In this document: piece by piece, positions 53,442-61,500 of the stretch
How the letters are laid out: each line of letters starts with the position of its first letter
Position numbering within the stretch: the stretch's first letter is position 1
Origin: Lachnospiraceae bacterium
GTDB lineage: Bacteria; Bacillota; Clostridia; Lachnospirales; Lachnospiraceae
DNA length: 64,000 nt
Direction: 5' to 3'
Assembly: GCA_017553505.1 (NCBI GenBank)
Contig: JAFZLD010000010.1
Coordinates: 62,001 to 126,000, forward strand
Made by a program: the position numbers and the translations under genes
Notes under the pieces: generated by a model
What the model was told of the DNA's origin: nothing
Databases searched by the model: none
Seen by the model: the letters and a program-made list of their open reading frames with translations, nothing else

Positions 53442-54833
53442 ATGGTATTACTTGTGATAGATACACAAAAGGGCATTACAGACGACAGACTCTTTGAGTT
53501 TGAGAGACTTAAAAAGAATATAAAGGAACTTATCGCGCTTGCCCGCGAGAACGGTACCGAAGTCATTTTTATTCAGCATGATGACGGACCCGGCACGGGA
53601 TTTTCGGTGGGCGATGAGGAGTTTGAGATATTTGATGAATTTGCGCCTGCGAAGGACGAGAAGATATTCATTAAGACAGTCAACAGCGCTTTGCATCCCA
53701 CAGTAGGATTGCTTGATTATTTACGTGAAAAGAAAGAGACGGCCATCATGGCTGTCGGTCTTCAGACCAATTTCTGTATCGATGCGACGATTAAGTCGGG
53801 CTTTGATAACGGTTTTGAAATGATAGTGCCCGAATACACGAATTCTACATTTGACAGCGATTATATGTCGGGAGAGACTACGTACCGATACTACAACGAA
53901 ATGATGTGGCCGGGACGATTTGCCAAGTGCATCGGCATGGATGAGGCAAGAAACCTGCTTAAAGAAGGGGCAGGCTCAGGGGTGAAAGGTAAAGCTATGA
54001 AAACTTTGTATTTGGAATGCAACATGGGTGCCGCAGGTGACATGATTACGGCGGCTCTTTCGGAGATTGTGGATGACGCGGATGCTTCTTTTGCGAAGCT
54101 TAATGCCCTGGATATTCCGGGTGTGACTTTCACAAGAGAGAAGACCGTAAAGTACGGAATCACGGGAACTTATGTATCTGTGAAGGTTAACGGTGAAGAA
54201 GAGGATGAGTATGACACTCATCACCATCATGACCACGAGCACTCACATGAGCATGAGCACCATCACGATCACGAGCATCACCACGACCACGAACACTCTC
54301 ACGACCATGAACATCATCACCACAGAAGCCTTGCGGATATAGAGCATATAGTACGTGGCCACATGAATCTTCCCGAATCGATTCAGGATGAGGTGATGGA
54401 TGTGTACAAGATTATTGCCGAGGCAGAGAGCCATGTACACGGAACCACAGTATCCGAGATTCATTTCCACGAAGTAGGCGCGCTGGATGCGATTGCCGAT
54501 ATCACGGCCGCATGTATGCTGATGGACGAGATTAAGCCCGATGAAGTGGTAGTGTCGCCCGTTCATGTAGGTTGCGGTGAGGTTAAATGTGCCCACGGAA
54601 TACTTCCGGTACCCGCGCCCGCCACTGCATACATCTTAAGGGACGTACCGATTTACGGAGGCAACATTAGAGGCGAACTCTGTACTCCTACAGGCGCCGC
54701 GCTTCTTAAGCACTTCGCGACACGATTCGGCAACATGCCTATTATTCGGGTTAAATCCATAGGTTATGGAATCGGTAAGAAAGATTTCGGAACATTAAGC
54801 GCAGTACGAGCAATGCTTGGTGAGACAGACTGA
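53442..54833 (+). CDS. Fusion of isochorismatase-family hydrolase and LarC1 nickel-insertion domain
   Basis: A 463-residue two-part protein. Residues 1-185 form an isochorismatase/nicotinamidase-like hydrolase with the triad Asp7 (VIDTQKG), Lys78 (FIKTVNS) and Cys112 (QTNFCID). From Met186 it reads as LarC1: YLECNMGAAGDMI, a His/Asp/Glu stretch of about 40 residues (257-297), IHFHEVGALDAIADI, GELCTPTGAALLKHFA and IGYGIGKKDFG. It stops there; the LarC2 half, which binds nickel to the pincer cofactor with CTP, is absent downstream. The join GAGSGVKGKAM carries a ribosome-binding-site-like AAAGGT, so separate LarC1 translation is possible. Starts at 53442 after AGGAGA. Substrate of the hydrolase is unknown; nicotinamide would fit cofactor supply (inference). 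Confidence 0.85.
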   Translation: MVLLVIDTQKGITDDRLFEFERLKKNIKELIALARENGTEVIFIQHDDGPGTGFSVGDEEFEIFDEFAPAKDEKIFIKTVNSALHPTVGLLDYLREKKETAIMAVGLQTNFCIDATIKSGFDNGFEMIVPEYTNSTFDSDYMSGETTYRYYNEMMWPGRFAKCIGMDEARNLLKEGAGSGVKGKAMKTLYLECNMGAAGDMITAALSEIVDDADASFAKLNALDIPGVTFTREKTVKYGITGTYVSVKVNGEEEDEYDTHHHHDHEHSHEHEHHHDHEHHHDHEHSHDHEHHHHRSLADIEHIVRGHMNLPESIQDEVMDVYKIIAEAESHVHGTTVSEIHFHEVGALDAIADITAACMLMDEIKPDEVVVSPVHVGCGEVKCAHGILPVPAPATAYILRDVPIYGGNIRGELCTPTGAALLKHFATRFGNMPIIRVKSIGYGIGKKDFGTLSAVRAMLGETD

Positions 54834-54841
54834 GAATAAAC

Positions 54842-54874
54842 AAAGGCTACGGAGATTTAAATCCGTAGCCTTTT
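54842..54874. terminator. Bidirectional terminator between LarC fusion and GH25 gene
   Basis: AAAGGCTACGGA pairs with TCCGTAGCCTTT around GATTTAAA, with T-rich sequence on both strands outside the stem. Confidence 0.85.
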
Positions 54875-54890
54875 CTATGTCTGAGAATAT

Positions 54891-55925
54891 TTAGTTATTG
54901 GGTATCAAAAGAATGTTGCCGTCCATGTTGCCGGGAATGCCGGGAACATGAATCTTCTCTGAATACTGCCACATTACGAAATCATAAGGAGTTTGGGGCA
55001 GTTCTTCGTAGTCCGCATACCATACGGGAATATCGGACAACTCATTAAGATCGAGCATATAAGCCTCCCACAGCATATTTGAATAAATCATGGGCTTAAA
55101 GCCGGCTTCTTTGATCTTGTCACAGAATACACGAGTGTTCTTTGTAAACTGCTCACCTGTGACGTTATCGGTGCGGGCGTCGTCCTTGCGAATGCTCTCG
55201 GGGTCGAAGACCACGGGAAGTTCCATGTCTTCGGGATTTATGTTATTGCGCTTGAAGAAATCGATTACAAACTCGGCTTCCTCCAACGCTTCCTCTTCGT
55301 TAATAGCCTGGGAAAAGAAATATGTTCCCACATCAAGACCCGCTTCGTGAGCCTTCTTAATGTTGGAAGCTGCGTATTCGTCTTCCTTAATCCAGCCGGA
55401 GTTAAGACCGTAACCGCGGTATCCTACACGAACGATAACGAACTCAACACCCGAGTCGGCAACTTTCTTCCAGTCTATCTTGCCCTTCTGGTGATGGCTT
55501 ACATCAATTCCGAGGCGGGAAGTATAGGCATCATCGCCTTGGTAATATACCTTGTCGCCGTCGTGGATAAAGCAATCCAAATTGTAATTGTGAAGCGCCC
55601 AGTCCTTTTTAAAATCTACTGTATAAGATTCCTTGTACACGTCTACAAAAGTAATGGTGTCCGGAAGCTCGGGCTCGGCGGGTACTTCCTCGGGCTCGTC
55701 TGCAGACACGTCTGTAGATGATACAGAAGAATCTTCAACTTCTACGGAAGCGACCTCGGATTCGGAAACGGAAGCGGCAGAACTGCTTGCCGGAAGTTCC
55801 AGATAAGTCTCCGTCGATACACTCGTCTGAGTCTCGGTACTTGATATTTCCTCCACCGTAATGGCAGAGCATCCCGCCAAAAGAAAGGCGGTTGCAATAA
55901 TTATAGGTAATGTTTTCTTTTTCAT
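54891..55925 (-). CDS. GH25 lysozyme-like lipoprotein
   Basis: A 344-residue lipoprotein (lipobox FLLAGC, residues about 14-19), a long Ser/Val/Glu/Pro linker to about residue 90, a short beta domain, then a GH25 muramidase domain: LGIDVSHHQKGKIDW, FVIVRVGYRG, GTYFFSQA, and the catalytic pair in PVVFDPES (Asp and Glu). It ends VMWQYS as GH25 domains do. It would cut the glycan strand of peptidoglycan from the outer face of the membrane, probably for wall remodelling. Monocistronic. Confidence 0.92.
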   Translation of the reverse strand: MKKKTLPIIIATAFLLAGCSAITVEEISSTETQTSVSTETYLELPASSSAASVSESEVASVEVEDSSVSSTDVSADEPEEVPAEPELPDTITFVDVYKESYTVDFKKDWALHNYNLDCFIHDGDKVYYQGDDAYTSRLGIDVSHHQKGKIDWKKVADSGVEFVIVRVGYRGYGLNSGWIKEDEYAASNIKKAHEAGLDVGTYFFSQAINEEEALEEAEFVIDFFKRNNINPEDMELPVVFDPESIRKDDARTDNVTGEQFTKNTRVFCDKIKEAGFKPMIYSNMLWEAYMLDLNELSDIPVWYADYEELPQTPYDFVMWQYSEKIHVPGIPGNMDGNILLIPNN

Positions 55926-56084
55926 AACGAACTGATTATATCACAGGAATTCAAGTCAGGCGAGTGATATAAGACCAATTTTGCGCAAAAAATGAATAGA
56001 CAAGTAAAACGATTTACAGTATGATACACAAAGAACCGAGGCTCGCGGATACTTTAACCGGGGCAACTTGAAAGTGAGGATAAT

Positions 56085-57818
56085 ATGACACCCGACAGAA
56101 TTAACAAAGAAGGACGTTTTGATTCTTTTGACAACGGAGAGATATTACTTAATAAGAAGAAAAACCATCTGCCTCCCATGGGCTGGAACAGCTGGAACGC
56201 TTTCGGAAGCAACAACACCGAAGCGCTTACCCGTACGATGGTAGATAAGATTAAAGAGCTGGAACTAGATAAGCTCGGATATAAATTTATCGTGCTTGAT
56301 GACGGTTGCTACAAGCCCGAGCGTGTGAACGGAAGACTTGTAAGCGATGAAGTGAAGTTTGCAAGCGGATTCAATGCAATGTCCGATTATGTGCATTCAC
56401 ACGGTCTTAAGTTCGGTATGTACAATGATATCGGCGACAGACTTTGCAGCGGTGCACAGGTAGGTACATGCGGATACGAAGACGTGGACGCGCAGAGCTA
56501 CGTGGACTGGAAGGTTGATTTCATGAAAGTAGATAACTGCTACTACCTTTGGGACAACGCAACTTTCTCCAATCCCGAGAATGCAAGATATACATTTGCG
56601 CCTAATATAAAGGCGGTTAAGATAGATGGCAAGGAATACAGCGCTGTCAAGGACGGCAAGGTAACAGGCTTTATAGGTAAGGTTGAGAAGGACTGCGTGA
56701 CATTTCTTGGAACCTTTGACGGTACCGGCCCCGATGCTTCGCCTCTTGAGGTTCGCAGCAGTGAGCTTGTTTTTGAAGTAGAAGCAGAGGCCGACAAGAC
56801 AGTTTCTTTGGCTGTGGAATACGCTACCGGTAAGAAAGAAGGAGTCGGTGAGTGGCTGGAGCTTGCGGTGGGAGAAGACATTTTCTTCGACGATTTCGTA
56901 GAGCCGACAGAGTCCGAGGAGACTTTTGTATGGAGCAAGGACTTTGAAGTTTCGCTTAAGAAGGGCGTTAACGTTATCCGCGTCATGAACCACAGAAGAC
57001 AGGAGAACACTCTCAATTCCTATTCCAGATTCTTAAGAGAATTAAATAAGCTTAAACCCGACCACGATATTATTTACTCCGCTTGTGAGTGGGGCAAGAC
57101 TCATCCTCAGAACTGGGCTTACAAGGTATGCGATTCCTGGAGAATTCTTAACGATATTACCTTCAGAGTGGGTAATGACGGAGATCCCGGCGTCGGCAAC
57201 TGGAAGGATGATTATACCCCCAGCGTAACCTCTCAGTACAATAAAGCGGTTATCATGGACGAGTTCGCCGGCCTCGACAAGGGTTGGAACGATCCCGATA
57301 TGCTTATGGTCGGTATGAACGGTCTTAACGATACCCAGTACAGAACCCACATGGCTACATGGTGCATGATGAACTCGCCCCTGTTCTTAGGCCTTGACTT
57401 AAGAAGAGTTGAGAAGGGCGACGCACTCTATCAGATTATTGCCAACAAGGACTTAATCGATCTCAACCAGGATGCGCTCGGTGTACAGGCTAAGCGAGTA
57501 TTTAGCTCATTGTCGGTAGAAAAACCCGACAAAGAATACATTCGTGACATTAACCGTGTAGATATTCTCTGCAAGCCTTTGAGTGGCGGAGACTTTGCTC
57601 TTTGCTTTGTGAATGTTAGCGAGGAAGACAAGAAGGGAGAGTTCTCCGTAGACGTTAAGGAACTTTCCAAGATATTTGCAGGTATCAAGAGTGCCGGCTC
57701 ATACGAAATCAAAGACCTCTGGACCAAGGAAGTTACAGAGAATACAACAGGAGTGTTCACGGTTAAAGAACTTCCTGCATGCGCAAGCGTAACATTGAGA
57801 ATTACACCCAAGAATTAA
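56085..57818 (+). CDS. Alpha-galactosidase, GH27, with inserted beta domain
   Basis: A 577-residue GH27 enzyme without signal peptide. The start of the barrel is PMGWNSWNAFG (31-41), the nucleophile is Asp150 in FMKVDNCYY, and the acid/base lies in GWNDPDML (Asp403/Asp405). Between them, residues about 165-335 form an inserted beta-rich segment (VDGKEYSAV-like start, DKTVSLAVEYATG, KKGVNVIRVMN) resembling a CBM35/CBM6-type module placed inside the barrel. It would act on imported galactosides such as raffinose or galactomannan oligosaccharides. A small gene follows after 1 base. Confidence 0.92.
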   Translation: MTPDRINKEGRFDSFDNGEILLNKKKNHLPPMGWNSWNAFGSNNTEALTRTMVDKIKELELDKLGYKFIVLDDGCYKPERVNGRLVSDEVKFASGFNAMSDYVHSHGLKFGMYNDIGDRLCSGAQVGTCGYEDVDAQSYVDWKVDFMKVDNCYYLWDNATFSNPENARYTFAPNIKAVKIDGKEYSAVKDGKVTGFIGKVEKDCVTFLGTFDGTGPDASPLEVRSSELVFEVEAEADKTVSLAVEYATGKKEGVGEWLELAVGEDIFFDDFVEPTESEETFVWSKDFEVSLKKGVNVIRVMNHRRQENTLNSYSRFLRELNKLKPDHDIIYSACEWGKTHPQNWAYKVCDSWRILNDITFRVGNDGDPGVGNWKDDYTPSVTSQYNKAVIMDEFAGLDKGWNDPDMLMVGMNGLNDTQYRTHMATWCMMNSPLFLGLDLRRVEKGDALYQIIANKDLIDLNQDALGVQAKRVFSSLSVEKPDKEYIRDINRVDILCKPLSGGDFALCFVNVSEEDKKGEFSVDVKELSKIFAGIKSAGSYEIKDLWTKEVTENTTGVFTVKELPACASVTLRITPKN

Positions 57819-57819
57819 T

Positions 57820-58236
57820 ATGACTACTGACAGATTTGCGGAATACGTTCTTTCGGAACATGAGAGAATAATATCGGAGACGTCGACAGATATCGCAAAA
57901 GCCGCCGACAGAGACTATCTGGTATCGGGAATATCGCAGACAGACCTGCAATCGCCCGTAACCCGGAAGCTCGCGGCAGTGATTCTTCACCGTGCCATGC
58001 AGAGGCTTACCCATGAAGAAGATGAAGACTGGGGAATCGCCAAGGGCTTTCGCGATATCTATGACTGTCGCATATGCGCCAACGCCGTTGCGCAGGTAGC
58101 GGTCAAGGGAATACTTCCGCCCGAGGCGGACAATTTCTTTGGAATGACGGACGTTTTAACCGACGAAAAGGCCTCGAAAACGATTATTCGTCTCTATAAT
58201 AAGTCACAAAGAATTACAAAGTTGTTAGAATTATGA
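57820..58236 (+). CDS. Small protein with SLH-like motif
   Basis: A 138-residue soluble protein placed 1 base after the alpha-galactosidase and so probably co-translated. The C-terminal half, FRDIYDCRICANAVAQVAVKGILPP followed by TDEKASKTIIRLY (given in parts), resembles one S-layer homology repeat: F-x-D, a helix, KGI, then a second helix with the arginine. No signal peptide, so wall anchoring is unlikely. Function unknown. Confidence 0.6.
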   Translation: MTTDRFAEYVLSEHERIISETSTDIAKAADRDYLVSGISQTDLQSPVTRKLAAVILHRAMQRLTHEEDEDWGIAKGFRDIYDCRICANAVAQVAVKGILPPEADNFFGMTDVLTDEKASKTIIRLYNKSQRITKLLEL

Positions 58237-58260
58237 AACTATAGCAGAGCATGACTATCG

Positions 58261-58286
58261 AAAGCCCGTATTTTGCGGGCTTTTTT
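58261..58286 (+). terminator. Terminator after the GH27 operon
   Basis: AAAGCCCG pairs with CGGGCTTT around TATTTTG, followed by T-rich sequence. Confidence 0.9.
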
Positions 58287-58323
58287 GTTACCCAAACAAA
58301 AAACGTTTCACTGGTTTAACACG

Positions 58324-58352
58324 TTGACAAAATAAAGCGTTGATGCTACACT
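58324..58352 (+). promoter_or_regulatory. Promoter of the subtilase gene
   Basis: A perfect TTGACA and TACACT are separated by exactly 17 bases, giving an untranslated leader of about 180 bases. Confidence 0.65.
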
Positions 58353-58439
58353 TTAAAGAAGCGGACAACGACGTCTCTTGGGTGCTTCTGGGTTATGGTT
58401 TAGTATAATTTGCGGTCGAATTAAACAGAACTATTTAAA

Positions 58440-58514
58440 CGCTTACAGTGAGTACTCATTGTAGGCGTTTGTTGTGTAGTGGAGCCGACGGCAGGGGAGA
58501 ATAAAGTGCCGTCG
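58440..58514 (+). promoter_or_regulatory. Leader structures upstream of the subtilase
   Basis: A 28-base near-perfect palindrome at 58440-58467 (CGCTTACAGTGAG against CTCATTGTAGGCG, then TTTG) could be an operator or a weak terminator. A second stem, CGACGGCA/TGCCGTCG at 58486-58514, has GGGGAGA in its loop. The AGGAGGA of the gene lies outside both. Confidence 0.45.
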
Positions 58515-58542
58515 AGCCATATTAAAACAGGAGGAATGAATT

Positions 58543-61500
58543 TTGAGAAGGTTTAGATTAAAAGCCCTTTTGGCGCTTGTTCTTTCTCTTTGCTTAAGCT
58601 TAAGTGCGCTTCCCAGCGGACTTTCTTTTGCAGCAGAAGAGGCTGAAAGTATAAGCACCGAAGCTCCCATTCTGGAGTCTCTCGACGACGTATCGGATTC
58701 GGATCTCAGCGTTGAAATCAATGCTAAGGCTATCGAGGACGAAGAGCCCGAATATAGCGAAGACGATACCGTTCGCGTATTCATCGTATTCGACGATGAA
58801 TCGGTTGTGGAAGCAGGATATTCCACAGACAACATTGCAGAGAATAATTCAGCAATGCAGTATTCCGATGAACTTACCGCTACCCAGGAGGAAGTTATCG
58901 AGAAAATCGAGGAAGAAGCTCTTAACGGAGAAAGCCTCGATACCAACTACAGCTTTACAATTCTTACAAATGCAGTTTCTGCAGATGTAAAATACGGTAC
59001 CCTTGCAGACATCGAAGCAGTTGACGGCGTATCTGCCGTTTACATCGCTCCCGTCTATGAGACAATGGGTAATGCCGATCCTCAGACCATGACCGCAGGC
59101 GAGATGGTAGGCAGCTACAGCACCTGGAAGTCCGGATACACCGGCGCAGGTATGAGAATTGCAGTTATCGATACAGGTCTTGATGTTAACCATCCTTCTT
59201 TTTCAGAAGACGGATTCTTATACGGCCTTAACGAGACCGCTGCAACCAACGGCAAGACAGTCGATTCATACAATCTTCTTACCGCAGAAGAAATCGCAGT
59301 AAGCGTTGACAAGCTCAATGCATCTGTAATGTATCCCGGTCTTACCGCAGACGATCTCTATGTTAATGCGAAGGTTCCCTTCGGCTTTAACTATGTAGAC
59401 AGAAACTTAGATCTTAAGCATCTTATTAAGTCTGACGGAAGTCACGACGATCACGGTTCACACGTTGCAGGTATTGCAACTGCCAACAAATACATCAACT
59501 ATGACGGCGAATACCGTACAGAAGAACTCGGCGTAGTAGGTGTTGCACCCGACGCACAGTTATTCGTAATGAGAGTATTCGGTAAGAACGGCGGAGCTAA
59601 TTCCGACGACTATATGGCAGCTATCGAAGATGCCATTATTCTCGGCGCAGACTCCATCAACTTAAGCCTTGGTTCCGCAAGCGCAGGTGAATCTGCAGAA
59701 GGCGAAGCATATGTCGATGAAATCTTCGACAGACTTCAGGGAAGTGACACATTGGTAGTTATTTCCGCAGGTAACGCAGGTTCTTTTGCTGACCACAGCA
59801 CATACGGCGCGAGCCTTACAACAGACGTTGCTGTTGATACCGTAGGTTCTCCCGGATCATATACCAACGCATTTACCGTTGCCAGCGCAACCAACTCCAG
59901 TTTGACAGGTTACGCAGCTACATTTAACGGCGAGCAGGTTGTAAGCTACCAGGACGGAAGCAGCGCTCCCAACCAGCCTATGTCATCTCTTGATGTTAAC
60001 GGCACAGGTACTGAGTACGATTACGTTCTTATTCCCGGTTACGGCGAAGAAGAAGACTTTGCAAACGTTGATGTTGCAGGCAAGATTGTGCTTGTTTCCA
60101 GAGGTAACATCAGCTTCTATGTTAAGCATGTAAATGCTGCCGCAGCAGGTGCAATCGGTGTGTTCGTATACAACAACACAGACGGCACCATCGGCATGAA
60201 TCTTACAGGTTCCAACGCTACCATTCCCTGCGCAAGCATCACTCTTGCAGCAGCTCAGGAAATCGTTGAGAATTCAACCTTGGATGAGACCAACGGTACA
60301 TACACCGGTAAGGTTGTCATCGTAGGCAACAAGATTATCGACTACAATGTTCCCGACGCATTCCTTATGAGCGATTTCTCCTCATGGGGTGTTCCCGGAG
60401 ACCTTTCACTTAAGCCCGAAATCACAGCACCCGGCGGAAACATTTACTCCACCACAGATGAAGGCACATACAGTGTATTGAGCGGTACCTCAATGGCAGC
60501 TCCTTCAGTTGCAGGCCTTAGCGCACTTGTAGTTCAGTACATCGAAGAGAACAATCTTACTGAGAAGACCGGTCTTTGCAAGAGAACACTTGCACAGAGC
60601 CTTCTTATGTCCACAGCTATTCCGCTTGAACAGAAGGACGGACTTCTTTACTCTCCCAGAAAGCAGGGCGCAGGTCTTGCCAATGCTTTGGCAGCTACCA
60701 CTTCCCAGGCTTACATTCTTGTAGGAGACAAGGAAGGTAACGACGGTAAGGTTAAGATTGAACTCGGTGACGATCCTAACAGAAACGGTAAGTACAGCTT
60801 TGACTTCACCGTTTACAACATGGGCAAGGATACAGCTTACTTCAAGCTTGATTCCACCACATTAACCGAAGCTGTATTACAGCAGTACTTCATTGCCAAC
60901 GCTTCTTACGAACTTAATCCTAAGGTTTCCATTAAGACAGGCAGCGAAGCATTACTTTACGATATTGATGAAAACGGACGTGTAAGCTACACAGACGTTT
61001 ACGCACTTTTATATCATGTTAACTTAAAGAAGAACTACAATAAGGTATCTACCTTCCCTGAAGCATTCGACTTCAACGGTAACGGTATTGTTGATACCGA
61101 CGACGTTGCTTCTCTTTTGAAGGCTGTTAAGAGACCTTCCAAGAGCAAGATCAACTTAAAAGAAAAAGTATTTGCTGTTAAGAACAACGCTAAGGTAAGC
61201 GTTTCAATCGAACTCAGCAATGCAGACAAGCAGTACTTAAATGAGAACTTCGAAAACGGTATGTATGTTGACGGTTTCGTAAAGCTTGACGGTAAGGTTG
61301 ACTTATCCGTTCCTTTCCTTGCTTTCTACGGCAACTGGAGCGATTCCTCAATGTATGATCCTTTCGACGCTATGGAATTCTTCTGCGGCGATGAGAATCA
61401 GCTTGCATACAACGGTATTGAAGTTACCAACTATCTCTCATATCAGTTTGCAGGCGACCCGAAGAACTACTACTTCGAGCCCAACATGTACGCAACAGAT

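Noticed and set aside
54211-54335. His-codon repeat tract as a separate tandem repeat element
   Set aside because: It is in frame within LarC1, where His-rich loops are known; it is a protein feature.
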